DNA of 64,000 nt from an uncultured Eubacteriales bacterium (GTDB taxonomy: Bacteria; Bacillota; Clostridia; Lachnospirales; Anaerotignaceae), in contig CAKQPE010000001.1 in the NCBI GenBank assembly GCA_934256695.1, positions 1 to 64,000 of the forward strand, read 5' to 3'. Both the position numbers and the translations under genes were made by a program. Below the pieces are notes generated by a model. The model saw nothing but the letters and a program-made list of their open reading frames with translations. It was not told where the DNA came from and ran no database searches. Positions 9,375-18,686 of the stretch are shown here, piece after piece. Position 1 is the stretch's first letter. Each line of letters starts with the position of its first letter.

Positions 9375-10775
9375 TTATTTTCCGAGACAGAATTTTTCAA
9401 ATATTCTGTTTATAATATCTTCCTGAAGGCTTTCTCCCGTTATTTCACCCAGAAATCCTATTGCTTCCGAAATATCCATAGAAACAAAGTCCTCCGGCAT
9501 ACGTATTTCGATTGTGTTAAGAGCCTTTTCAAGGGCTGTTTTTGCCTTTTCCAACGAATTTTTATGTCTTACGTTGCTTACCATAACTCCGTCACCGGCC
9601 TCTATAGTACCTTCCGTAAGCATATTTTCAAGATGCTTTAAAAGCTCGTCTGTACCTTTTCTTTCTTTTACGGAAAGAGAAATAATATTTTCTTTTCCGA
9701 GAAGTTTTTCCGTTTCGTCTTTATCCACAGCTATTTCAAGGTCTGTTTTGTTTTCAAGCACTACATATTTTCTTCCCTGAACAAACTCTATAAGCCTTCT
9801 GTCATCGTCCTCAAGTGGTCTTGACATATCAATAAGCAGAAGTATAAGGTCGGCATTTTCGGCTCTTTCCATTGATCTTTCAACACCTATTTTTTCGACT
9901 ATATCGTCAGTATCCCTTACACCTGCCGTATCCGTTATCCTTACGGGTATTCCGGCTATATTGAAATATTCCTCAACGGTATCTCTTGTTGTTCCGGGAA
10001 CATCGGTTACAATAGCTCTTTCCTCATCAAGAAGGAAGTTTAAAAGAGAGCTTTTGCCTACGTTTGGCTTACCAAGTATTACGAGATTTACTCCGTCACG
10101 GACCATTTTACCCATATCGGCTGTCTTTATAAGATGGTTTACCTTTGAAAGTATATCTGTTACCGTTTTATTTAAAGAAGCGTATGTTTCTTCCTCTATG
10201 TCATGTTCGGGATAATCAATAGCCGCCTCTATTGTCGAAACAGCATCTACAAGCTCACTTCGTATTTCCTTTACCTTTGCCGAAAGACCGCCGGAAAGCT
10301 GGTTTACGGCATTTTTCATTGACCTTTCAGTTTTGGAATTTATAACGTCAATTACCGCCTCTGCCTGTGTAAGGTCAATACGTCCGTTTAAGAATGCTCT
10401 TTTTGTAAATTCTCCCGGTTCGGCTGTTCTTGCACCTGCATTTGTTACTGTTTCCATAACTTTTTTAACTGCTGCCGTTCCGCCGTGGCAGTTAATTTCC
10501 ACTACGTCCTCTTTTGTATAAGAATTTGGAGCCTTCATTATGCTTACAAGGACTTCGTCTATTTTTTTGCCGTTTTGGTCAACAATATTGCCATATGTTA
10601 TTGTATGGCTCTTTTTTTCGGAAAGCTTCTTTCCCGAAGCACTTTTAAATATCTTATCGGCAAGGGCAACGGAGCCTTCGCCGCTTATTCTTATTATGCC
10701 TATTCCGCCTGTTCCTGCCGGAGTTGACGGTGCGGCTATTATGTCATCAATATAGGCAGTTTTCAATACATACAC
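9375..10775 (-). CDS. mnmE: tRNA modification GTPase
   Basis: MnmE (TrmE), 466 residues, partner of MnmG in U34 modification. The N-terminal folate domain begins [23 protein letters not shown]. The G domain has [25 protein letters not shown] and NKTD. The C-terminus is FCLGK, carrying the conserved C-[IL]-G-K cysteine. GAGGGAG lies only three bases before the ATG; a TTG three codons later has normal spacing and could be used. The gene heads mnmE-mnmG-rsmG and is cut off from the upstream jag operon by repeat R3. Confidence 0.96.
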   Translation of the reverse strand: MYVLKTAYIDDIIAAPSTPAGTGGIGIIRISGEGSVALADKIFKSASGKKLSEKKSHTITYGNIVDQNGKKIDEVLVSIMKAPNSYTKEDVVEINCHGGTAAVKKVMETVTNAGARTAEPGEFTKRAFLNGRIDLTQAEAVIDVINSKTERSMKNAVNQLSGGLSAKVKEIRSELVDAVSTIEAAIDYPEHDIEEETYASLNKTVTDILSKVNHLIKTADMGKMVRDGVNLVILGKPNVGKSSLLNFLLDEERAIVTDVPGTTRDTVEEYFNIAGIPVRITDTAGVRDTDDIVEKIGVERSMERAENADLILLLIDMSRPLEDDDRRLIEFVQGRKYVVLENKTDLEIAVDKDETEKLLGKENIISLSVKERKGTDELLKHLENMLTEGTIEAGDGVMVSNVRHKNSLEKAKTALEKALNTIEIRMPEDFVSMDISEAIGFLGEITGESLQEDIINRIFEKFCLGK

Positions 10776-10851
10776 TCCCTCTTTTATTTTTCAATATATC
10801 TTTAAATTTACGTTTTCAATTATAATACCGCTTACGTTTAGCTGTAAAGAT

Positions 10852-11075
10852 AAAAACCTTGAGACTCCGTCTCAAACTCTGCAAGCCTTTGAAAAGGCTT
10901 GACCTAAACTTTTGTCAGATACCATGATTACAATCATGGTATCTGTGAGCCTGAAATTATTAATTAATCGCAATTATTTTTCCGAAAAACGCAATGTAAT
11001 TGCGTTTTGATAAAAGTTTTGATGCAACTTTTTCAAAAGTTGCTCAGGGTTTGGGGTGAAACCCCAAGGTTTTAA
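10852..11075. repeat. Composite hairpin repeat R3
   Basis: Left arm: TTGAGAC..GTCTCAA hairpin, AAGCC/GGCTT hairpin, ACCTAAACTTTT, then GATACCATGATT/AATCATGGTATC (10918-10943). Right arm: CGCAAT/ATTGCG hairpin (about 10989-11009), AAAAGTTTTGAT, CAACTT/AAGTTG hairpin and GGGGTGAAACCCC. The left and right terminal hairpins have different stems but the same plan. The element lies between mnmE and jag, genes that are contiguous in many Firmicutes. Confidence 0.75.
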
Positions 11076-11093
11076 TCCGTAAGGTCTAAAAAA

Positions 11094-11130
11094 AGCCTGA
11101 TTTCCAATGACTGTGTTTGAAAATCAGGCT
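11094..11130 (-). terminator. Terminator of the rpmH-rnpA-yidD-yidC-jag operon
   Basis: Read leftward, AGCCTGATTT pairs with AAATCAGGCT (10 bp) and is followed by a run of T's. It lies 18 bases after the jag stop, so mnmE needs its own promoter. Confidence 0.85.
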
Positions 11131-11147
11131 AAATAGTGCCAAACAAA

Positions 11148-11765
11148 TTATTTAAGTGCTATTACAACATTTCTGTATGGTTCTTCGCCCTCGGAATATG
11201 TAGTAACGTACTTGTTGTTCTGGAGACTTGAATGTATAATTCTTCTCTCATACGGATTCATAGGCTCAAGAACAACTTTTTTACCTGTCTGCTTTACCTT
11301 TTTGGCAAGGTTATATGCAAGGGATTCAAGTGTTTCTTTTCTTCTCTGACGGTAATTTTCCGTATCAAGTGTAATTGAAAGATAAGGTGCATTGCCCTTG
11401 TTTACAACAAGATTTACAAGGTACTGTATAGAATCGAGAGTCTGGCCTCTTTTACCTATCAATATTCCCATATCACTGCCGGAAAGGTTAATTAAAAGCT
11501 GTTTTTCTTTAAGCTCTGTCTCTATGTTTACTATAATCCCCATAGCAACAAACATTTCTCTCAAAAATTCTTTTGCTGTCTTTTCAGGGTTAAACTTAAC
11601 AACAGCCTTAATAACGGCATCTTTAGAGCCAAAGCCCAAAAAACCCTTTGCGGCTTTTTCTATAACTTCTATTTCAAGGTCATCGGCAGAATCAACACCA
11701 AGCTGGCGTACTGCCTCCTCAATAGCTCTTTCTTCTGTTTTGGCGGAAACCTGTATCTCTTTCAT
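11148..11765 (-). CDS. jag: RNA-binding protein Jag/KhpB
   Basis: A 205-residue protein with the Jag N-terminal domain (residues 1-55, ending AAKGFLGFGSKDA), a KH domain with the loop ILIGKRGQTLDSIQ, and a C-terminal R3H domain (NPYERRIIHSSL). Jag/KhpB binds RNA, often with KhpA, and is linked to cell elongation and division in Firmicutes. The start codon abuts the yidC stop, which marks tight coupling. Length and order match the family. Confidence 0.95.
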   Translation of the reverse strand: MKEIQVSAKTEERAIEEAVRQLGVDSADDLEIEVIEKAAKGFLGFGSKDAVIKAVVKFNPEKTAKEFLREMFVAMGIIVNIETELKEKQLLINLSGSDMGILIGKRGQTLDSIQYLVNLVVNKGNAPYLSITLDTENYRQRRKETLESLAYNLAKKVKQTGKKVVLEPMNPYERRIIHSSLQNNKYVTTYSEGEEPYRNVVIALK

Positions 11766-12776
11766 TTACTTTCTTTCCTCCTCAAGTTTTGCATCCTTTT
11801 TTCTGAGTGCCTTATTTATTATAATCGTCTGTAATGCCTGGAAAAGGTTGCTTACTGCCCAGTAAACACCAAGACCGGCAGGAAGACTGATTGTCATAAC
11901 ACCCATCATAATAGGCATAAAATAATTCATCATCTTCATAGACTGCATTGTAGGGTCGTTTGCCGAAGCACCTGTCTGAGCCTGTGAATTTTTGTTAAGA
12001 GCATATGTCTGTAAAAATGTTGTTGCACCTGCAATAATCGGTATTATTACACCCGGGAACGTCAAGCCTGGTTTGGTTACAAGGCTTACACCAAGGAAAT
12101 ATTCCATTTCCGTCTTTGTTTCAAGAAGCGGTAAAAGCTGATTTTCGTAGGTTGAACCTATGACAGAAAGAACTGAGTTCCAGTCTGTCATTGTAAGCTG
12201 GCTTACAAGTGTTTTAATATCGGCAGCCTGAGCCACATCTATTGTAAGTTTATGGTTCATTATTATGTCTGATAAAGCCGAAAGTCTTAAATCAACAGGT
12301 ACGCTCATAAGTATGTTTGTAATTGAGTCATAGTTCTGTCCTACAACGTCTACATATACATATGCCTGCTGGAAAATATAGTATAAAGCATAAAGAATAG
12401 GAAGCTGAACAAGCAAAGGCAGACAGCCGCCGAGCATACTTACGTTATTATCCTTCTGGAGTTTCTGCATCTCCATAGACATTTTCTGCTGGCTTTCCAT
12501 ATCTTTTTTATTTTCGTATTTCTTTTTTATTTTTGCCATCTCCGGCTGAAGCTTCTGCATAGCCAGAGTTGATTTCTGCTGTTTAACAAGCAGTGGGAAG
12601 AATATACTTTTAACTATAAGTGTAAAAAGTATAATTGCAATTCCCAGTGAGTTCATCGGACTGATGGAATAAATAAAATTAAAAAGTGCATTGTAAACTA
12701 TACCAAGTACACGTGCTATTGGCCCGATTATTATACCGGGTGTTCTTACTGCGAGCAGTGCGATAGTTGTACCCAA
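11766..12776 (-). CDS. yidC: Membrane protein insertase YidC/OxaA
   Basis: A 336-residue YidC1-type insertase that places proteins in the cytoplasmic membrane alone or with Sec. The five-segment core is visible: an early membrane segment, a charged coiled loop (KQQKSTLAMQKLQPEMAKIKKKYENKK), CLPLLVQLPILYALYYIF, and a C-terminal pair ending AGLGVYWAVSNLFQALQTIIINKAL. The loop between the third and fourth segments (about residues 140-235) is long. There is no obvious lipoprotein signal, so it may be anchored by its first helix. In sporulators one paralogue (SpoIIIJ) serves sigma-G activation; whether this one does cannot be seen. Confidence 0.95.
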   Translation of the reverse strand: MGTTIALLAVRTPGIIIGPIARVLGIVYNALFNFIYSISPMNSLGIAIILFTLIVKSIFFPLLVKQQKSTLAMQKLQPEMAKIKKKYENKKDMESQQKMSMEMQKLQKDNNVSMLGGCLPLLVQLPILYALYYIFQQAYVYVDVVGQNYDSITNILMSVPVDLRLSALSDIIMNHKLTIDVAQAADIKTLVSQLTMTDWNSVLSVIGSTYENQLLPLLETKTEMEYFLGVSLVTKPGLTFPGVIIPIIAGATTFLQTYALNKNSQAQTGASANDPTMQSMKMMNYFMPIMMGVMTISLPAGLGVYWAVSNLFQALQTIIINKALRKKDAKLEEERK

Positions 12777-12810
12777 ATTTAAATCCCCCTCGTTTATCTG
12801 TCTTTATCGG

Positions 12811-13023
12811 TCATGGAACAGGATCGTATCCGCCCTTATGGAAAGGGTGACATTTCAAGAGTCTGCGTATACCAAGATAACCACCCTTGAAAACACCGTA
12901 TTTTACTACAGCCTCATACATATACTGTGAACAGGTCGGTGTAAACCTGCAGCACGGACCAAAATGGGGCGATATACAAAGCTGATAAAAACGAATTGCC
13001 AAAAGAAGAACTTTTTTAACCAT
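12811..13023 (-). CDS. yidD: Membrane protein insertion efficiency factor YidD
   Basis: A 70-residue YidD, a small membrane-associated protein that aids YidC-dependent insertion. The family core is intact: [30 protein letters not shown], with the invariant cysteines, and [13 protein letters not shown] at the end. The ATG at 13023 is chosen because GAAGG lies seven bases before it and family members start here; the frame stays open upstream to 13089. It lies between rnpA and yidC as usual. Confidence 0.93.
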   Translation of the reverse strand: MVKKVLLLAIRFYQLCISPHFGPCCRFTPTCSQYMYEAVVKYGVFKGGYLGIRRLLKCHPFHKGGYDPVP

Positions 13024-13104
13024 TTTTAAGCCTTCTTTCCAAAATAAATATCTTTTCAAAAGTACGGACAAATACCTTCTTAAATTCAAAAAAATATGCC
13101 TTTG

Positions 13105-13455
13105 TCAGGATTTTTTCAGCAGCAGATCATGTTTTTTCAACAGTGCTAACAGGGCTTTGTTTATTTCCTTGTAGTCTGCACCGTTGGCGGAAACCCTTGC
13201 AATAACAACTATATCGTATCCTTGTTTAATGTCTTCTTCCGAAAGACGGTAACTTTCCTTTATAAGCCTTGTAACACGACTTCTTACAACGCTTTTGCCT
13301 ACCTTCTTGCTTACGGAAATTCCAAGCCTGTTGGTATCCGTATATTTTTTATTCTTAACAACATACATAACCAACAAACGGTTCGCAAGTGATTTTCCTT
13401 TATTATATACAAACCTGAACTGAAAATTTTTTTTAATGGACTGTGTAAATTTCAA
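13105..13455 (-). CDS. rnpA: Ribonuclease P protein component
   Basis: A 116-residue RNase P protein subunit, which assists the catalytic RNA in trimming tRNA 5' ends. The hallmarks are [40 protein letters not shown] (the RNR motif, here RSRVTR) and GYDIVVIAR. The rnpB RNA gene is not in the window. It follows rpmH and precedes yidD, the conserved oriC order. Confidence 0.95.
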   Translation of the reverse strand: MKFTQSIKKNFQFRFVYNKGKSLANRLLVMYVVKNKKYTDTNRLGISVSKKVGKSVVRSRVTRLIKESYRLSEEDIKQGYDIVVIARVSANGADYKEINKALLALLKKHDLLLKKS

Positions 13456-13554
13456 TTTATCACAACCTTAACGCTTATATATTTAATAACAAAATATCTT
13501 CAAAAATTAAAAGGCCACTATCCGCGGCCTGTAAATACAAAGTATTTGATTTAA

Positions 13555-13689
13555 TTATGCAGATAATACTTTTCTTCCTTTTCTTCTTCTTGCAGCAAGA
13601 ACTTTTCTGCCATTGGCTGTAGCCATTCTTTTTCTGAAACCATGAACTTTGCTTCTCTGTCTTTTTTTAGGCTGGAATGTCATTTTCAT
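13555..13689 (-). CDS. rpmH: Ribosomal protein L34
   Basis: The 44-residue bL34, almost all basic: [18 protein letters not shown] at the start and [10 protein letters not shown] at the end. The ATG at 13689 follows GGAGG by nine bases. An open frame extends upstream to 13812 but covers the promoter and is not coding. First gene of the left-hand operon next to the origin. Confidence 0.97.
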   Translation of the reverse strand: MKMTFQPKKRQRSKVHGFRKRMATANGRKVLAARRRKGRKVLSA

Positions 13690-13783
13690 CTGTATGCACC
13701 TCCTTAAATACTGTCTTTGGAAATACCGGTTTTTAATTACCGATACCTCTTTTGTGTCTGTCCTGCACAAAAGCACTGCTACT

Positions 13784-13812
13784 ATTATAATAAAGAAACC
13801 CCTTTGAGTCAA
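13784..13812 (-). promoter_or_regulatory. Promoter of the rpmH operon
   Basis: Reading leftward, -35 TTGACT (13807-13812), a 17-base spacer and -10 TATAAT (13784-13789). It lies about 95 bases before the rpmH start codon and drives rpmH-rnpA-yidD-yidC-jag away from the origin. Confidence 0.85.
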
Positions 13813-13949
13813 GGAAAAACTATTGAAAACAGGTGCTTTTATTGTAAAGATTTTCTAAATTTATTAATAAAAAAATTTATATACTTATTTTTTACATATA
13901 TAGTTGCCGATTTGAAATTATGCACATCATATTGTTATGTTACTAACTT

Positions 13950-14400
13950 CAATAATGTTTTTCTCCACAGCAGTGGTTTTAAATCTGTTGATAAAATTTC
14001 GGTATTTTGTTATATTATAGTGGATAACTTATATTTTACCGCATTTTTTACACTTATTGAAACATTTACACTTAAATTTTATCATTTTGTATTTGTTTCA
14101 ATAACATATATCTTTAATTCAATATTAAATAATGTTAATTTTTAGGATAACTTTTTGTTGAAAAGTTGATAACTTGCGATTAAAATATAAATTTATTGTT
14201 TATGTATGGATTATATGCGGTTTTTTGTCCTAAAAAACGATTGTTTTTCTTTAGAGTTATCCACATTGTGTGCATAACATTGTTGATAACCTCTTGTTTT
14301 TTAGTATTTTAGTCCAAAAATCTCATTATACACGGCTGATTTTTTCCAAATCCTTCAGTCGTTATTAATAGTGTTCAAAATTATACATAAACAAAATAAA
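13950..14400. other. oriC: Replication origin oriC, upstream part
   Basis: This AT-rich region between the divergent rpmH and dnaA genes holds a cluster of DnaA boxes. A perfect TTATCCACA stands at 14257-14265. Variants are TGTTGATAA (13986-13994), GTGGATAA (14020-14027), GTTGATAA (14165-14172) and TGTTGATAA (14281-14289). Gene direction flips here, leftward before and rightward after, as expected at a bidirectional origin. Together with the boxes after dnaA it makes a bipartite origin like that of Bacillus. The unwinding element is not assigned. Confidence 0.88.
14158..14186 (+). promoter_or_regulatory. Probable dnaA promoter
   Basis: TTGAAA (14158-14163), 17 bases, TAAAAT (14181-14186), giving a leader of about 230 bases before dnaA. 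A DnaA-box-like GTTGATAA lies inside the spacer, so DnaA could repress its own gene here. Confidence 0.6.
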
Positions 14401-14420
14401 TTTTTAGAACGGAGGATAAA

Positions 14421-15782
14421 ATGGACGACAACATTGACGGCAATATCGAAAAAAAAGTTGAAGACCTTAAATCAAGTTGGAACAAAGCCCTTCCACTTAT
14501 AAAAAATCTTATTACCGATGACCTCAGCTTCAATACATGGATTAAGCCACTTGAAGTTCAGGCCTGCACAAACAATACCGTTATTTTAAGAGCCGAAAAC
14601 AAATTTTCAAAAGAACAGGTTGAAAGCAAATTTATTTCACCTTTGAAAGAAGCTCTTAAAATGATAGACCGAGTTGAGTACAACATATTAATTACAGAAC
14701 CGTCTGCCACAGCAAAGGATTTTATTTCCGCTCCTGTTGCAACAGACCCTATAAAAGCAGCAAACCTAAATCCAAAATATGTTTTTGACTCATTTGTTGT
14801 TGGAAACAGCAACCGTATGGCTCATGCAGCTTCTTTGGCTGTAGCCGAAGCTCCGGCAAGTGCATATAACCCGCTTTTCCTTTACGGAAACGTAGGTCTC
14901 GGAAAAACACACCTTATGCACTCCATAGCTCATTATATATTAGATAAAAATCCTGTAGCAAAAGTTCTTTATGTTACAAGCGAAACCTTTACAAATGAGC
15001 TTATTAACTCAATAAGTACAAACAAAAACGAAGAATTCAGAAATAAATACAGAAATATCGATGTTCTTCTTATAGACGATATTCAGTTTATAGCACAAAA
15101 AGAACGAACACAGGAAGAATTTTTCCATACATTCAACGCTCTTCACGGCAGCAATAAACAAATAATAATTTCTTCCGACCGTCCGCCAAAAGAAATAAAG
15201 ACTCTTGAAGAAAGACTTAAAACACGTTTTGAATGTGGATTAATTGCTGATATTCAGCCTCCCGATTACGAAACAAGAATTGCTATTTTAAGAAAAAAAG
15301 CAAAAATGGATTCCATAACAGTTCCGGACAGCGTACTTAACTATATAGCAAAATATATAGATACAAATATTCGTGAACTGGAAGGTGCCCTTACAAGAAT
15401 AATGGCCTTTGCCAAACTTACAAACAGAGAAGTAAATGTTGAACTGGCAGAAGAAGCAATGAAAGATATTTTTGAACGTGCATCGGAAAACAAAATGACA
15501 ACCGAGTTTATACAGGAAATTATAGCCGATTACTACAAAATTTCTGTTGCAGACTTAAAAAGTACAAAAAAACCTAAAAATATTGCGTATCCGAGACAGA
15601 TAGGTATGTATCTTACAAGAAAATTATTAGATAAATCCCTCTCCGACGTAGGAAATGATTACGGCGGCAGAGATCACACAACAGTATTGCATGCCTGCAA
15701 TAAAATCGAACACGACCTTGAGTCAGATCCAAATCTTTCCAATATACTTCTTGAACTGGAAAAGAGGATTAAAGGTCTTTAA
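14421..15782 (+). CDS. dnaA: Chromosomal replication initiator protein DnaA
   Basis: A 453-residue DnaA that binds DnaA boxes at oriC, unwinds the DNA and loads helicase. Domain I (residues 1-85) includes SFNTWIKPLE, followed by a short linker. The AAA+ domain has Walker A GNVGLGKTH (156-164) and Walker B LLIDDIQ (216-222). The C-terminal DNA-binding domain has the signature GGRDHTTVLHACNKI. The ATG follows GGAGG. DnaA boxes on both sides mark it as the origin gene. Confidence 0.98.
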   Translation: MDDNIDGNIEKKVEDLKSSWNKALPLIKNLITDDLSFNTWIKPLEVQACTNNTVILRAENKFSKEQVESKFISPLKEALKMIDRVEYNILITEPSATAKDFISAPVATDPIKAANLNPKYVFDSFVVGNSNRMAHAASLAVAEAPASAYNPLFLYGNVGLGKTHLMHSIAHYILDKNPVAKVLYVTSETFTNELINSISTNKNEEFRNKYRNIDVLLIDDIQFIAQKERTQEEFFHTFNALHGSNKQIIISSDRPPKEIKTLEERLKTRFECGLIADIQPPDYETRIAILRKKAKMDSITVPDSVLNYIAKYIDTNIRELEGALTRIMAFAKLTNREVNVELAEEAMKDIFERASENKMTTEFIQEIIADYYKISVADLKSTKKPKNIAYPRQIGMYLTRKLLDKSLSDVGNDYGGRDHTTVLHACNKIEHDLESDPNLSNILLELEKRIKGL

Positions 15783-16114
15783 TATTTGTTATTGTTTTAA
15801 CATTTTTATCTTTGTAATTTGTTAGATTATTTATCTTTTTCTAACATTTTATTGTTATAAAATTAATTAACATATGTGTGTTAATTTAATGTTATTATTT
15901 TGTTGATAAACCAAACACAAAATACATCCGTGTGGATTTTGTTGATAACATTAATTTTAACCCGGTACTTATATACATACTTATCCAAACACATTTTTAT
16001 TGGTTTTTGGGGATAAACTCTACTTATTAACAAATTAACATCCCCTACTACTATTATTACTAAAAAGAACTTATATATATATTTATTGCTCACAGAAAGG
16101 GGCTGTCAACATTT
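15783..16114. other. oriC downstream part: DnaA boxes between dnaA and dnaN
   Basis: A 332-bp very AT-rich gap with no coding frame. It has DnaA-box-like sites TGTTGATAA at 15901-15909 and 15940-15948, TTATCCAAA at 15981-15989 and GGGATAAA near 16010, plus TGTGGAT at 15931. In Bacillus the downstream box cluster is next to the unwinding region. The dnaN promoter must also lie here, but I could not pick one out. Confidence 0.75.
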
Positions 16115-17212
16115 ATGAAATTAACCTGCAGCAAAGATGCTCTTATTGATAGAATAAATATTGTTTCCAAGGCTGTAAGTTCCCGAACAACTCTCCCTGT
16201 ACTGGAGTGTATACTTCTTACAGCAGACAGTACAAACCTTACACTTACCGGAAGCGATCTTGAAATTGGAATAAAATCCTCACCTATATCTGCCACAGTA
16301 GAAAAAGAAGGCTCTGTTGCTATAGAAGCAAAACTTTTTTCTGAAATTATAAGACGTTTAAATGGAGAAAGTGTAACTATAGACGCCAATGGAAATGAAG
16401 CTGTAATTAAATGTGGTTTTTCTGAATTCACATTAATGACTCAACCGGCAGAAGATTTTCCTGCACTTCCTGAAGTTGAAAAAGAATTTTCATACAAAAT
16501 AAGTCAGCCGATGCTCAGAGATATGATTAATTCAACTATATTCTCGGTAGCACTTGACGAATCGAAACCGTTTCTTACCGGTGAATTAATAGAATTCAAA
16601 CCGAACAGTACAAACATAGTTTCGGTCGATGGCTTTAGAATTTCATATAGAATGACAGAAAGTGAAAATTCAAAAGAAAGCAAAGTCATTGTTCCGGCAA
16701 AAACCATGCGTGAAATAAGCAGAATACTTTCCGGTGAAGAAGAAAAAGAGACTGAAATTTTTATTACAGATAAGCATATTCTTTTCAGTATAAACGGAAA
16801 CACTGTAGTCTCAAGAATAATAGAAGGCGACTACATAAAATATGAACAAACATTTACTGACAGCTATAAAACAAGAGTTGTGCTTGACAGAAGTTTGTTA
16901 ATATCTTCACTGGAAAGAGCATCTCTCATATCAAGAGATGCAAGAAAAATGCCTGTAAAACTTGAAATTGGAGGAAGTAAAATAATAATAACTTCACAAA
17001 CAGAAATAGGAAAGGCTTATGAAGAAGTTGAAGCTGCCGTAGAAGGCGAAGAACTTAAAATTGCTTTTAATCCGAGATATTTAATAGATGCATTAAAGGC
17101 TATTGAGGATGAAAATGTATCCATACAGTTCAACAGTCCTCTTGGACCATGTATAATTAAACCTGTCGAAGGCGAACTTTATAAATATCTTATACTTCCT
17201 TTAAGAATGTAA
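16115..17212 (+). CDS. dnaN: DNA polymerase III sliding clamp (beta subunit)
   Basis: A 365-residue beta clamp, the ring that tethers polymerase III to DNA. Three similar domains are visible from conserved blocks such as SRTTLPVLECILLTA, FPALPEVE and SVDGFRISYR. The C-terminus YKYLILPLRM is the standard end of the family. AAAGGGG lies about 12 bases before the ATG. It is followed 11 bases later by rlbA. Confidence 0.97.
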   Translation: MKLTCSKDALIDRINIVSKAVSSRTTLPVLECILLTADSTNLTLTGSDLEIGIKSSPISATVEKEGSVAIEAKLFSEIIRRLNGESVTIDANGNEAVIKCGFSEFTLMTQPAEDFPALPEVEKEFSYKISQPMLRDMINSTIFSVALDESKPFLTGELIEFKPNSTNIVSVDGFRISYRMTESENSKESKVIVPAKTMREISRILSGEEEKETEIFITDKHILFSINGNTVVSRIIEGDYIKYEQTFTDSYKTRVVLDRSLLISSLERASLISRDARKMPVKLEIGGSKIIITSQTEIGKAYEEVEAAVEGEELKIAFNPRYLIDALKAIEDENVSIQFNSPLGPCIIKPVEGELYKYLILPLRM

Positions 17213-17223
17213 GGAGTGATAAT

Positions 17224-17445
17224 ATGAAAACAATTTTCATAAAAGATGAATATATAAAAATGAACCAGCTTATGAAACTCTGTGATTTTGTTGGACAAGG
17301 GTCTGATGTAAGAACACTTATAGAAGAAAATTTAATCACACTTAATGGAGAAAATGTTACTGAACTCAGGAAAAAAGTTCATCTCGGAGACATTGTTTCG
17401 GTTAAAGGTTTTGGTGATATAAAAGTGGAGGCAAAAGAGCTTTAA
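17224..17445 (+). CDS. rlbA: S4-domain protein RlbA/YaaA
   Basis: A 73-residue S4-like RNA-binding protein always found between dnaN and recF in Firmicutes. The S4 core is seen in MNQLMKLCDFVGQGSDVRTLIEENLITLNGENVTELRKKVHLGDIV. It has been connected with ribosome assembly, but its job is poorly known. AAGGAGTG precedes the ATG. It is separated from recF by one base. Confidence 0.9.
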   Translation: MKTIFIKDEYIKMNQLMKLCDFVGQGSDVRTLIEENLITLNGENVTELRKKVHLGDIVSVKGFGDIKVEAKEL

Positions 17446-17446
17446 T

Positions 17447-18535
17447 ATGTATATAAAAGAAATATCCCTTTCGGATTTCAGAAATATACAGGAAACAACT
17501 GTTAAACTTAACAAAGGAATAAATATTTTTTATGGCTCAAATGCCAACGGAAAGACTAATTTTCTTGAGTCAATATATTTGTGTTCCACGGGCAGAAGTC
17601 ACAGAACGAAAAATGATAAAGAAATGGTTCGTTTTGGGGCTTCTCAGGCACATGTAAAGCTTTTTTTGGAAAATAAATCCACAATATGGCGAATAGATGC
17701 CCATATACACAGGAATGATAAAAAAGGGATTGCCATAAATGGCATTCCCTTAAAAAAAAGTAGTGAGCTATTCGGTACACTGTATACAGTTATTTTTTCG
17801 CCTGAGGATTTACAGCTTATAAAAGACGCACCTTCTCGCAGAAGAAGATTTGTTGATATTGAATTGTGTCAGATAAGCAAGGTGTATTGTCATACTTTGC
17901 AGCAATACATGAAGGTTTTGAAACAAAGAAATAATCTTTTGAAAGAAATACAGAAGAATTCAAGCTTAAAAGAAACGCTTTTTGCTTGGGATATGCAGCT
18001 TGCTGAGTATGGCAAAAGAATAATTTCATTTAGAAAAGAATTTATAAATAATGTAAGTATTAAAGCAGCTGCAAGACATAAACAAATAAGCTCCGGAAAT
18101 GAAGAACTGTCGGTGGTTTATGCTCCTTCGGCAGAAGAAAATGACTTTGAAATTAAATTACAGTCTACTCTTGAGCGTGATATATTCATGGGAAGTACTT
18201 CTTATGGTCCGCATAGAGACGATATTTCGTTTTTTATAAATGGAAATGATGTAAGAATTTACGGATCTCAGGGGCAGCAGAGAACGGCTGCAATATGTGC
18301 AAAGCTTGCTGAAATTGACATTATTAAAGAAAATACGGATACAAGTCCGGTTTTGCTTCTTGATGATGTACTTTCGGAACTGGACAAAACCAGACAACAT
18401 ATGCTTATGGATTGTATTAATGATGTTCAGACCATAATAACCTGTACCGGAATTGAAGATTCCATAACAAATTATGCAGGAAATGCCGCTGTTTTCAATG
18501 TGAACAATGGTGTTATAAAACGTGAAACTACTTAA
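17447..18535 (+). CDS. recF: DNA replication and repair protein RecF
   Basis: A 362-residue RecF ATPase, which helps load RecA at gapped DNA with RecO and RecR. Walker A is FYGSNANGKTNFLESI at about residue 27, the ABC-type signature is YGSQGQQRTAAICAKLAE, and Walker B is PVLLLDDVLSELD. It begins one base after rlbA with GGAGG inside rlbA. gyrB, the usual next gene, is absent; a ParB-like gene follows. Confidence 0.96.
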   Translation: MYIKEISLSDFRNIQETTVKLNKGINIFYGSNANGKTNFLESIYLCSTGRSHRTKNDKEMVRFGASQAHVKLFLENKSTIWRIDAHIHRNDKKGIAINGIPLKKSSELFGTLYTVIFSPEDLQLIKDAPSRRRRFVDIELCQISKVYCHTLQQYMKVLKQRNNLLKEIQKNSSLKETLFAWDMQLAEYGKRIISFRKEFINNVSIKAAARHKQISSGNEELSVVYAPSAEENDFEIKLQSTLERDIFMGSTSYGPHRDDISFFINGNDVRIYGSQGQQRTAAICAKLAEIDIIKENTDTSPVLLLDDVLSELDKTRQHMLMDCINDVQTIITCTGIEDSITNYAGNAAVFNVNNGVIKRETT

Positions 18536-18686
18536 TTAAAATTCTTTATATTTCGACAAAATAAATGATTTTATATATGTTTTGTGTCAAATTATGAAAA
18601 AATGTTGTATATGAATCTATCTTAACAACTGTTTTTTGGAAATATATAATTTAGTTATGTAAAAAAACAGTTGGAGGTGGATTTTA

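Noticed and set aside
8120..9641. Long plus-strand frames opposite mnmG and mnmE
   Set aside because: They lie antisense to strongly conserved genes, have no ribosome sites and show no protein-like pattern.
12053..12066. CCCGGG words at 4301 and 12053 as Noc-binding sites
   Set aside because: Neither extends to the ATTTCCCGGGAAAT palindrome, and both lie in coding sequence.
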